64,000 nt of DNA from VXYL01 sp963666465 (lineage in GTDB: Bacteria; Pseudomonadota; Gammaproteobacteria; Pseudomonadales; Azotimanducaceae): the NCBI GenBank assembly GCA_963666465.1, contig OY762824.1:3286001-3350000 (forward strand), read 5' to 3'. Below, piece by piece: positions 38,473-46,708 of the stretch. Under the pieces are notes generated by a model. That model ran no database searches, was not told the DNA's origin, and saw nothing but the letters and a program-made list of their open reading frames with translations. Each line of letters opens with the position of its first letter. The stretch's first letter is position 1. The translations under genes and the position numbers were made by a program.

Positions 38473-39975
38473 CTATTCTCGGCTTAGGAGAACGGTGACG
38501 CCTTTTGGATCCTGGCCGAGCCCCGTGCGGATGAGGAGGTCATCTAGGCCGTCGTCGTTGAAGTCGCGCTCTTCCACCGAAACGGCTTCGTGCAGGGTGG
38601 TGAACTCGATCTCGTGCCCTTCTTCGGCAATCACGGTCGCGCCGCCTGTTCCTGGATGCACCACGAGACCGTCGTCTGAGTTGATGAGCACGGCGTCCTT
38701 GATGCCGTCTCCGGTGACATCGGCGAAGGTGGCGTCCGGCGAGCTGATGGAGCCGGTGCGGAGGCTGAACTCGAAGTGGAATCGGCGGCTGAAGCTCGGC
38801 TCCTCCGGGTACCTGCCGTTCGTGAATGCATACATTTGGGCGTCGAACGGCACGGAACCGGTGATGAGCGCGGCGATGATGCGCGCCACGCTGACCTGCA
38901 CCGTGATGATCGTGAATTCCTGGCTGCCGTCGCCGTCAACATCGACCGTGTCCATGACTTGAATGCCGTCGGAGACGAAGGTGGCGTCCGGCGCTTGTCG
39001 GAAGGTGGTGCCGCCGTCCTCGTGGGTCCCGAAATGCACGAAGTAGGTGGTTTCCTTCGAAAGCACCCCGGAGCTTGTCACCTGTTGCGTGGCGATGTCC
39101 GGGGTGCCATCGCCGTTGTAATCCTCAATGCCCCAGAAGGTGAGCAACTCGGCTTCGGTATCTTCGCCGAGGGCGACCGAGAGCATCTGCTCGTCCGTCT
39201 CCAGCGCGAGGCCCAAGTCGGCCAGCAATCCCTCGTCGGCGTAGCCGTCGGCGGTGGCGAGGTGGACCAGCAACTCGCCCCGGTCCCAGAAGGCAATGTC
39301 CGTGCGCCCGTCGCCGTTGAAGTCGATGGGGTATGCCGTGCGAGGGCGGTAGCTCCACGCGAATCCGCCGGATACGCCGGCGGTGACCGCCACCTTGGTC
39401 GGTTCCTGCCAGGAGCCGTCGTCGAGTTGCCGCACCAGCCAATAGCCGTCGAAGTCGGCAAGGGCGATGTCGTCGATGCCGTCGCCTGTCACGTCGCGTG
39501 CCACCTCGACGCGCGGCACTTCGCCGAGCGGCGCAACGTTGTAGATGGAAGGCAGGTCGAGGAACGGTCGCTCGCGAGCCGAAGTCGCATCCAGCCACGA
39601 GATGCGCCCGCGCCGGCCCACGAGCAGCCGCTCCGTGCCATCCGCAAGGCCCACCACATCCATGAAGATCACGTCCTCATCGAGCGGCTGCCTATGCGCG
39701 AGGCGCAAGGTCCGCCGTCCCGACTCGCCGGCGATCGAGTGGATGCTGAGCTCTCGCTGGTTGTCTTCGTTCACTGTCACCACGGCGAGGTCGTCCATCG
39801 TCCCGCCGAGGAAGCGCCCTGGCAGGAGGAGGTGACCCTCCGGCGTGCCCAGCGCAAGGTCGATGCGCTCGAACGAAGGGGCGGAATCCGAACTTGCGGC
39901 AAGCCAAGAGAAGAAGGCGCAGGTGGCAAAGGCACCCACGCGACCCATTCGACCAACCGCCGCGGTGTTGCCCAT
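38473..39975 (-). CDS. Secreted FG-GAP/VCBS repeat protein
   Basis: 500 residues. It starts with a signal-like hydrophobic segment (GAFATCAFFSWLAASS). The body holds repeated calcium-binding loops of the DxDGDGxxD type, such as DVTGDGIDDIALADFDG, DFNGDGRTDIAFWD, DYNGDGTPDIA, DVDGDGSQEF, DVTGDGIKDAV and DFNDDGLDDLL, spaced as in beta-propeller FG-GAP/VCBS proteins. It is probably an exported adhesion- or carbohydrate-related propeller, but the role is unknown. It stands alone. The codons for the last repeats end close to a run of ten G at 38458-38467. Confidence 0.88.
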   Translation of the reverse strand: MGNTAAVGRMGRVGAFATCAFFSWLAASSDSAPSFERIDLALGTPEGHLLLPGRFLGGTMDDLAVVTVNEDNQRELSIHSIAGESGRRTLRLAHRQPLDEDVIFMDVVGLADGTERLLVGRRGRISWLDATSARERPFLDLPSIYNVAPLGEVPRVEVARDVTGDGIDDIALADFDGYWLVRQLDDGSWQEPTKVAVTAGVSGGFAWSYRPRTAYPIDFNGDGRTDIAFWDRGELLVHLATADGYADEGLLADLGLALETDEQMLSVALGEDTEAELLTFWGIEDYNGDGTPDIATQQVTSSGVLSKETTYFVHFGTHEDGGTTFRQAPDATFVSDGIQVMDTVDVDGDGSQEFTIITVQVSVARIIAALITGSVPFDAQMYAFTNGRYPEEPSFSRRFHFEFSLRTGSISSPDATFADVTGDGIKDAVLINSDDGLVVHPGTGGATVIAEEGHEIEFTTLHEAVSVEERDFNDDGLDDLLIRTGLGQDPKGVTVLLSRE

Positions 39976-40064
39976 TGTTTGCGATTCCTCCACAGAAGCC
40001 CGAGCGACGGCGATTAGTCGTGTGCCACCCCGGCAAGTTCCGGAATCGGCCCTTGGGCGGTGGC

Positions 40065-41387
40065 TCAGGGATCGAAGGCTGGCAGCTTCTTTGGCGCGAG
40101 GTGGTTCTTCAGCTTGGTGTAGCGGGGCAGGCCGCTGGCGTACTCCGGATAGTCCTCACCGGCGATGAGCGGGCGCAGATAGCGCATGGCCGGGGCGGTG
40201 ATGCCGAAGCCGTCCTGGGAGATGTAGTCGCTTGGCAGCTTGCGCTCGACGTTGGCGACCTCGGCCAACGGCGCCTGGCCTACGCGCCAGGCGTAGGGGT
40301 CGTCGGCGGCGCGCTCGATGGTGACCATCACGCCGCCCGTGCCTGCCAGGGCCAGCTCCACGGCACCCTTGCCGACGGCGTAGGCTTGTTCGACATCCGT
40401 GGCCGAGGCGATGTGGCGTGCGGAACGCTGCAGATAGTCCGCCACGGCCCAGTGGAACTTGAAGCCGAGTTCGCCGCGCACGAGTTCCGCCAGCATCGGT
40501 GCCACGCCGCCGAGTTGGGCGTGTCCGAAGGCATCGACGGTGCCGGATTCGGAGAGGAAGCTGCCGTCCTCGTCACGGGCGCCCTCCGAGGCGACGACGA
40601 CGCAGAAGCCCACCCGCTCCACCGTCTCGCGCACGCGTTCGAGGAATTCCTCGCGCCGGAACGGAACCTCCGGCAGGAGGATGATGTGCGGGGCATCGTC
40701 GTGGCTGCGCTTCGCAAGCGCTCCCGAGGCGGCGATCCAGCCGGCGTGCCTTCCCATCACTTCGAGGATGAACACCTTGGTCGAGGTTTCCGCCATGGAT
40801 GCGACATCGAGCGCCGCTTCCTGCACCGAAACGGCGATGTACTTCGCCACCGAGCCGAAGCCGGGGCAGACATCCGTGCATGGGAGGTCGTTGTCCACTG
40901 TCTTGGGGATGCCAACGCAGGTGATGGGGTGGCCGCTGCGCGCCCCTAGCTCCGCCACCTTGTGGGCGGTGTCCTGCGAGTCACCGCCGCCGTTGTAGAA
41001 AAAAAAGCCGATGTCGTGGGCGCGGAAGACATCGAGCAGGCGGCTGTATTCGCGGGCGTTGTCTTGGTAGCTCGCGAGCTTGTAGCGGCAGGAGCCGAAC
41101 GCGCCACCGGGCGTGGAACGGAGCGCAGCGATGTCGGCGTCGCTCTCGTGGCTGGTGTCGATCAGCTCCTCGCGCAGGGCGCCGAGGATGCCGTTGCGTC
41201 CCGCGAACACGCTGCCAATGCGTTCGCCATGCTCGCGAGCGGTCTCGATGACGCCGCAGGCGCTGGCGTTGATGACGGCAGTGACGCCACCGGACTGCGC
41301 ATAGAAGACGTTGCGGGGGGGCACGGCGAACTCCGGTGGGTCGAGTGCGCCTAGCGTAAACGAGATCGAGCGTTCGCTTGATGCCAC
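40065..41387 (-). CDS. pfp: Diphosphate--fructose-6-phosphate 1-phosphotransferase (PPi-PFK)
   Basis: 440 residues of the PPi-type phosphofructokinase group. The opening FYAQSGGVTAVINASACGVI, FFFYNGGGDSQDTA, GIPKTVDNDLP and LEVMGRHAGWIA match the proteobacterial PPi-dependent enzymes; PKTVDND in place of the ATP-type PGTIDND is the diagnostic difference. It converts fructose-6-phosphate with pyrophosphate, reversibly, so it can serve both glycolysis and gluconeogenesis. Together with glk earlier in the window it implies PPi-based glycolysis. It is not in an operon. Confidence 0.92.
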   Translation of the reverse strand: MASSERSISFTLGALDPPEFAVPPRNVFYAQSGGVTAVINASACGVIETAREHGERIGSVFAGRNGILGALREELIDTSHESDADIAALRSTPGGAFGSCRYKLASYQDNAREYSRLLDVFRAHDIGFFFYNGGGDSQDTAHKVAELGARSGHPITCVGIPKTVDNDLPCTDVCPGFGSVAKYIAVSVQEAALDVASMAETSTKVFILEVMGRHAGWIAASGALAKRSHDDAPHIILLPEVPFRREEFLERVRETVERVGFCVVVASEGARDEDGSFLSESGTVDAFGHAQLGGVAPMLAELVRGELGFKFHWAVADYLQRSARHIASATDVEQAYAVGKGAVELALAGTGGVMVTIERAADDPYAWRVGQAPLAEVANVERKLPSDYISQDGFGITAPAMRYLRPLIAGEDYPEYASGLPRYTKLKNHLAPKKLPAFDP

Positions 41388-41437
41388 ATGCGGGCTCTGG
41401 GAGGCCCCCGCAGGGCATCCAAGGCTTCCGCCCTAAC

Positions 41438-41538
41438 GCCACAAGAACCGTTGCCTTCGGACAACGCTTCTTGCCCCAGCCCAAGCCGTCCCATCACGTA
41501 AGTCGGACTTCGCCGAGACGGCAAAGTCCGACAGGCTG
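41438..41538 (+). repeat. Family-2 interspersed repeat, copy C
   Basis: About 100 bp, from CGCCACAAGAACCGTTGCC to GTCCGACAGGCTG, with a changed middle (CATCACGTAAGTCGGACTTC) that creates an extra inverted match to its own end. It stops exactly at the CTAG (41539-41542) where the IS1380-type element begins. Confidence 0.75.
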
Positions 41539-41542
41539 CTAG

Positions 41543-43234
41543 CCCGGACTATTCACGAAGGTTGGCAGTGGAGGTTCAAAACGCGGTCGCAGGGAGGGAC
41601 ATTCGTCGGAAGTGCGGTGCCTGGGAGCCAATCGGGGTGTTTTCCTGCTGGCCGATCGGCATTTTCGGCGCTCCTCGCCGGCATGGCCGGATTCGGGGCG
41701 AGCGCCGCCGCGGATCGGCGGATCCGTGGGCGAACCGGCGAAGCGGTCGGGTCGGGTCAGGTCGCGACCGCGCCGACCGAGCGCGCGATGCGGCGCCAGT
41801 CGTCGGCGAACGGGGTGCCCAGCGGCAGGTGGACGACGATGCGCCGAACCGACGTCTCGATCCAGGCGCCGAGCTTCGGCAGGCGCAGCCGCAAGGTGCC
41901 GACCTGGGCGCGCGCACAGCCCGTCCGCCGAGCCTTCAGGCGAAGTTCCTGCATCGGCACGCAGGCGGCCGCCGTCATCAGGACGCGGAACTGGCTGGCC
42001 AGGAAGCGCGTGCAGCTGGTGCGGTCGATCTCCAGGCCCTGCTCGAGTTCCTTCAACCGGTTCCCGGCATCGCCCCGGGCGCAGTGCACCGTTTCGTAGA
42101 CGTGCTGGGGGGTCGTCTTGAGGTTGGTGACCACGAACCGCGGGTTGTCCTTCGATGGCCGGCCGAAATGGGAGGTCACCTCGGCCTTGACGACGATCCG
42201 GCGCTCACGGGGCCAGCTCCTGGCCCGGCAGGCGAACTCGCCATGGCGGCGGGCCGATGCGTGCCCGGCCTCGAAGTCGGATCGCACCTTCTCCATCGGC
42301 GGTTCGGCAAGGCGACCCGGCGCCGGGTTCTTCGCCATGCCCACCACGCACTCCAGTCGCTCCGCCTCGAAAAACGCGAACAGCTCCGCGCCGGAATGCC
42401 CCCCGTCCAGGCGGATCCGCAGCCGCGCCTTGGGAAACGCCCGCCGCAGCCGCGGCAGCAGGCGCTTCAACACACCGATGCAGCCGTGCTTCGCGGCCGC
42501 CTTGCCGGAGCGCAGGACGCAGCAGAACAGGCACTGCTCCACCTCGTCGTCGAAGGTCAGGAAACCGCCCAGCGGCAGATGGCAGGACGTGTCGTGGAAG
42601 CCGTCGAAGAAGGTCAGCTGCTGGCCGCCATGGGTCGGATCGACCGTCGGGTCCAGATCGACCGTGATCCGCCGAACCCGCCTCCTGCGCCGTCTGTGGC
42701 GGGCAGTCACCGTCTCCGCCAACGCCTCGGACAGGCGCATCAGGTCCCCCCGCCGCACCGCGTTCTCGAACCGCGACAGCGTCGGCTGCGACGCCAGCGA
42801 CTCGCCGGCGACCGGATCCCGTCCCGTCGGCAGCTTCATCGCCGGATCGCGCGCCAGCCGGGCGGCGTCGTTGCCGTCGGCGCAGCCGCAGGCGATGCCG
42901 AACAGGCGCTGCCGGAACAGCTCCCGAAGGGAATGGGCGACCTTCGACGGGTCGCGGTCGTCCGACAGGCACCCCGCCAGCGTCTCGCTCAACCGAAGCC
43001 GCTCGTCGCAGGCCTCGAGCAGAATCGCGCCCCCGTCCGAACTGGAATGTTCCTGGTCGAACTGGACCGTCACCCCCTTCTTCGACAGGCCCTCGAACAA
43101 CACACGCTGTTTGGTGGCATGGTCACCCATGCAAAAAGCCCTTCCCTGCGTCAACCGGTTGTCTGGCAACGCCATTTTCGCAGAGCCAAGGGCTTTTGTC
43201 TCATCCGCTCATGAACAATCATGAATAATCCAGG
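41543..43234 (-). mobile_element. IS1380-family insertion sequence
   Basis: About 1.69 kb bounded by inverted ends CCCGGACTATTCACGAAG (left) and, read inward from the right, CCTGGATTATTCATGATTG, and flanked on both sides by CTAG (41539-41542 and 43235-43238), the expected 4-bp target duplication. It contains one full-length transposase. The right CTAG is shared with the adjacent IS1182-type element. Confidence 0.85.
41757..43130 (-). CDS. IS1380-family transposase
   Basis: 457 residues if started at 43130 (MGDHATKQRVLFEGLSKK); a frame extension to 43175 exists. DDE-type features are ITVDLDPTVDPTHGGQQ, the C-terminal-domain acidic region around FLTFDDEVEQCLF and RIRLDGGHSGAELFAFFE. The LDGGHSG segment and length are typical of IS1380 transposases. 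It has no frameshift, so the element may still be active. It fills most of the element between the inverted ends. Confidence 0.9.
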   Translation of the reverse strand: MGDHATKQRVLFEGLSKKGVTVQFDQEHSSSDGGAILLEACDERLRLSETLAGCLSDDRDPSKVAHSLRELFRQRLFGIACGCADGNDAARLARDPAMKLPTGRDPVAGESLASQPTLSRFENAVRRGDLMRLSEALAETVTARHRRRRRRVRRITVDLDPTVDPTHGGQQLTFFDGFHDTSCHLPLGGFLTFDDEVEQCLFCCVLRSGKAAAKHGCIGVLKRLLPRLRRAFPKARLRIRLDGGHSGAELFAFFEAERLECVVGMAKNPAPGRLAEPPMEKVRSDFEAGHASARRHGEFACRARSWPRERRIVVKAEVTSHFGRPSKDNPRFVVTNLKTTPQHVYETVHCARGDAGNRLKELEQGLEIDRTSCTRFLASQFRVLMTAAACVPMQELRLKARRTGCARAQVGTLRLRLPKLGAWIETSVRRIVVHLPLGTPFADDWRRIARSVGAVAT

Positions 43235-43238
43235 CTAG

Positions 43239-44812
43239 GAGCTTGCGCCGCAGAAAGTTGGCGGCGACGCGACCTTGTCGGTTTTCGATGGTTCGGAGGG
43301 GTTCGGCGCTGGCGGCGCTCTGGGCGGGCCCGGCGAAGGTCCGTTCACGTCCCCGGGGCGGCTCGAGGGGCGGCCGGGACGGCCCTGGCGGCTCCCATGC
43401 CTCGATTCAGGCTGCCTGCAGCCCCCGCAGCCGCTTGACGTTCAGCGCCAGGCAGACCAGGTCCCACTCCCCGCGCACCTTCCCGAGCCCGCGCACGCTG
43501 AAGCGGCGAAAGCCCAGCGCCTCCTTGATCCAGCCGTTCGGCGCCTCCGACAGCCACTTGCGCCGCGCATGCGCCTTCCGGCCCGCCTCCGTCGACAGCC
43601 GCGCCGCCATCCGCACCTTCGCCGGATACACCTGCGGGCTCTCCCCGACCGACTTCCGATCCGTCCGACCCAGCGCAACGTGACCCTCCACGCCGCGCGC
43701 CTCCAGCTCCGCCAGGTCCGCCTCGCTGCAGTGCCCCGTGTCCGCCAGCACCCGCTCGGGCCGCGCCCCCCTGGCTTGCCTCCACCTGATCCAGCAGCTT
43801 CACCAGATGTCCCTGGTCGCTGGCGCTCGACGTCACCTCCGTGGCCACCACCAGCTGGTTCCTCCCCTCCACCGCAACCTGCGCGTCGAAGCACTGCTGG
43901 CAGCCCTCCTGCGAGGTCTTCATGATCCGGCTGTCCGGATCCGTGAAGTTGTCCTGCGCCGACTCCTTCGGCTCCCCGCACTCCCGGCTGCACGGCCGGC
44001 CGCCGTTCGGGTTCCGCTCCCGACCCGGCTTCCGGCCCCGGGCGTCGTCCGCCTCCCGGGCACGCGCCTCCAGCCGCCCCTTCGCCGCCCGGATCGCCGA
44101 CAGCCGATCCTTCCGGCGGCGCAGCCCCTCCGGCTGCCCGTCGCCCCGAACCGACTCCCCGAGCCGGTCGTCCTCCGCCGCGTCCGTCTCCTGCGCCCGC
44201 GCCACGAGCGCATCGATCCCCTCCTGCAGACGCCGCTCCTCCTGCGCCATCCGACCGTGGCTCGTCGCCTTGCGCCTGCTCGCGTTCGCGCGAACCTTCG
44301 TCCCGTCCACCGACAGCGTCCCGAACTGCGCAACCCCCGACTCCCGCGCAAGGCCAGCCACCTCCGCAAACAGGCGCCTGAAGTCCGAAAGGCGCCGCCG
44401 CCCGAAACTCGCACACCGTCCGGTGACCCGGCGTGTTCCCCGCCGCCAGAGCCCGGAACGCCACGTCCTCCTCCAGCTTCCGCGCGATCTTCCGCGAAGA
44501 GAACGCCCCCGTCGCGTGCCCGCACACCAGAACCTTCGCCATCATCGCCGGGTGGCAAGGACGCCGGCGCCGGCCGTCGCCCCGGCACGGCGCGTGGAAC
44601 GCACCCAGATCCAGCGCGTCCACCAGGTCGCTCACGTGGTGCGCCAGATGACCCTCCGGAAGCCAGTCGCCAGGATCCGGCGGCAGAAGCATCGCCTGAC
44701 CCGGCGCGCAAGGACGGCAGGCCGTTCCCGTCAACCGCACTCCCACAACAGCAAGCACCATTGTCCCATCGCGCCGGCCACGCCGCCAGGCCAGTTCCTG
44801 CGGCGCAGGCTC
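43239..44812 (-). mobile_element. IS1182-type insertion sequence, degenerate
   Basis: About 1.57 kb with inverted ends GGAGCTTGCGCCGCAGAAAG (left) and, inward from the right, GGAGCCTGCGCCGCAGGAAC, and flanked by CTAG at 43235-43238 and 44813-44816. IS1182 elements commonly target CTAG. Its transposase gene is broken. Confidence 0.8.
43407..44761 (-). pseudogene. IS1182-family transposase, two frameshifts
   Basis: Three frames join on the minus strand. The N-terminal part has MLLPPDPGDWLPEGHLAHHV, FHAPCRGDGRRRRPCHPAMM and HRTVCEFRA. After a shift near 44390 comes QFGTLSVDGTKVRANASRR through QCFDAQVAVEGRNQLVV. After a second shift near 43780 comes MLADTGHCSEADLAELEA through RKWLSEAPNGWIKEALGFRR and FSVRGLGKVRGEWDLVCLAL. 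This is the full IS1182 layout with the DGTK, DTGY-like (DTGHCS) and final Glu regions, so the protein is complete but out of frame. Confidence 0.88.
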
Positions 44813-44928
44813 CTAGCGCGCTCTACGAGCGCGTTGGCAGTTGCTTCGCAACTGCTGGCCTACGGGTTCGCTTGCGCTCACCACTCCGGCTAGGAGCCTG
44901 CGCCGTCTTCTACGGCGCAGGCTCCTAG
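44813..44928. repeat. CTAG-bounded hairpin cluster
   Basis: Directly after the IS1182-type element come GCGCTC-tac-GAGCGC and GCAGTTGC-ttc-GCAACTGC hairpins. Then follows a near-perfect palindrome bounded by CTAG at 44890-44893 and 44925-44928, with arms CTAGGAGCCTGCGCCG and CGGCGCAGGCTCCTAG around TCTTCTA. The palindrome arms equal the IS1182-type terminal sequence. There is no gene in this stretch. Confidence 0.7.
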
Positions 44929-44964
44929 CTCTGCCAAGGGAATGCACGGTCGCCGCTGGTGTCG

Positions 44965-46518
44965 TCACTCCTCCTCGCGCAGCGAGCGCAGGAGCGATGC
45001 GGTCATCAAGGCCAGCACTCCGAGCAGGGGCAGCGAGGCCACCAGCGTTGCCGACTTGGCGGCGCTCATGGTGTCGATCAGCACAAGCCCCACCGGCAGG
45101 AGGGCGAGGGTGAACGCCCAGAACACCCGGTGCGGGCGGCTCGGATCGGTGCCGGGAGCGAGGTTGCTGGTGGCTGAGGCGGCGATGGCATAGGAGGCGG
45201 AGTCGTAGGTGGTGGCGACGAAGATCAGGCCGAGCAGGAGAAAGACGACGAGAGGCATCGGTCCGCCGGCAACGGCGCCGACCGCGGTGGCGATGGCGGT
45301 GGCGGGGCGGCCTTCGCGCACGAGTTCAAGGAAGCCGAGGCCCTCGTTCATGTCCATCCACATCACGCTGTTGCCCCAGATGACGTAGAACAGGGTGCAG
45401 CCGAGCGTGCCGAAGCCAACCATGCCCAGGATCACGGAACGCAGTGTGCGGCCGCGGGAGATCTTGGTGACGAACAGCCCCATGAAGGGCCCGTAGGCGA
45501 TCCACCAGGCCCAGTAGAACACCGTCCAGTCCTCGACGAACTCGGTTTCGAGGATGGGATCGGTCCAGGTGTTCATGCGCACGAATTCCTGCAGCATCAG
45601 GCCGATGGACGAGGTGCCGAGTTCCAGGGCAAAGATGGCCGGACCGGTGATGAGCACCCAGCCAAGGAAGATCCCGGCCAGCGCCACGTTGACGTTCGAC
45701 AGCCGTCGGATGCCGCGTTCCAGGCCCATGTACACGCTGCCGGCGAACAGCAGCACGCAAAGTCCGGCGATGGTCATGGTGAGGCCGAAGGATTCCTCGA
45801 TGCCGAGCAGGCGCGCGGCAACCGCGCCCAGCATGGGCGTGGCCAGCCCCAGCGACGTGCCGGTGCCGCCCACCATCGCGAGAATGAAGAAGAGATCCAC
45901 CAGCCTGCCCCAGGGTGTTTCGGAGAAGCCGCGCCCGAACAGCCCCGTGAGGGCGCCCGACAGACGCAGGTACGGCAGGCGATAGCGGTAGTACGGCCAG
46001 GCGATGGCCACCGTCGGCAGGCAATACAGGCACCAGGCGGATATGCCCCAGTGGAAGATGCCGTAGGTGGCGGCCCATTCCAGTGCCTCGGGGCTCTCCG
46101 GCGTCACGCCGAAGGGTGGCTGGTCCACGTAGGCCGCCCACTCGACGCCCGACCAATACAGAAGGCCCGAGCCGATTCCGGCGCAGAACAGCATTCCCAT
46201 CCAGCTCACGGCGCCGTACTCGGGCTTCGCGACGCCGCCGAGCACCTTGGCGCCGTGGCGACTGAAGGCGAGCCAGGCCAGGAAGCCGGTCGCGAAAATC
46301 GTCGCCCATTGGTAGAAGAGGCCCAGCTCTTCGGCGATCCAGCCGTAAAGGGCATCCACCGCACCGGCGGCGGCTTCGGGATACAGGATCATCGGCACCG
46401 ATGCGCCGACCACGCAAGCAAGGCTGATGGCGAACACGGGGCGGTCGATGCGGGCCCCGCGGTCGCTCCGTGTCAGCGACTCTGCATTGCCGACCGGGAC
46501 GGTTGCGTCCTCTGCCAA
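44965..46518 (-). CDS. BCCT-family betaine/carnitine/choline transporter
   Basis: A 517-residue transporter with 12 hydrophobic segments. BCCT marks include GMLFCAGIGSGLLYWSGVEW, FHWGISAWCLYCLPTVAIA, and the tryptophan-rich TM8 region WTVFYWAWWIAYGPFMGLFV, which forms the trimethylammonium-binding box. FVATTYDSASYAIAA near the C-terminus also fits. It takes up quaternary ammonium or related compounds with Na+ or H+. It is a single gene, followed downstream by the mobile cluster. Confidence 0.93.
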   Translation of the reverse strand: MAEDATVPVGNAESLTRSDRGARIDRPVFAISLACVVGASVPMILYPEAAAGAVDALYGWIAEELGLFYQWATIFATGFLAWLAFSRHGAKVLGGVAKPEYGAVSWMGMLFCAGIGSGLLYWSGVEWAAYVDQPPFGVTPESPEALEWAATYGIFHWGISAWCLYCLPTVAIAWPYYRYRLPYLRLSGALTGLFGRGFSETPWGRLVDLFFILAMVGGTGTSLGLATPMLGAVAARLLGIEESFGLTMTIAGLCVLLFAGSVYMGLERGIRRLSNVNVALAGIFLGWVLITGPAIFALELGTSSIGLMLQEFVRMNTWTDPILETEFVEDWTVFYWAWWIAYGPFMGLFVTKISRGRTLRSVILGMVGFGTLGCTLFYVIWGNSVMWMDMNEGLGFLELVREGRPATAIATAVGAVAGGPMPLVVFLLLGLIFVATTYDSASYAIAASATSNLAPGTDPSRPHRVFWAFTLALLPVGLVLIDTMSAAKSATLVASLPLLGVLALMTASLLRSLREEE

Positions 46519-46643
46519 GGCCCTCTCCCCCGAAGTGTTGTGCGCCAGCCTAACAGGCGGGCCACGTTGGCGGCCTACGGTTCCGTAAGTTAATCTCCCA
46601 CCACTCTCCCGTCGCGACCGACAGCGCCGGAAAGCGCGATCCG

Positions 46644-46673
46644 CCCCACCGAGAAAAGGCTTTCTCGGTGGGG
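46644..46673. other. 13-bp perfect hairpin followed by a G run
   Basis: CCCCACCGAGAAA pairs perfectly with TTTCTCGGTGGGG around an AGGC loop, and the run of G extends to 46679. It lies in the 190-bp gap between the BCCT gene and the RND gene end, next to a partial family-2 end (GTCTTGTGGCGCTAG). It may stop transcription leaving the RND operon, although no U-tract follows on that strand. Confidence 0.5.
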
Positions 46674-46708
46674 GGGGGGCGGGTCTTGTGGCGCTAGGGC
46701 AGGGACGC

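Noticed and set aside
38776..40017. 413-codon plus-strand frame
   Set aside because: Antisense to the FG-GAP gene, whose repeated Asp-rich loops are unmistakable.
41562..43214. 550-codon plus-strand frame
   Set aside because: Antisense to the IS1380 transposase; Arg/Pro-rich with no domain.
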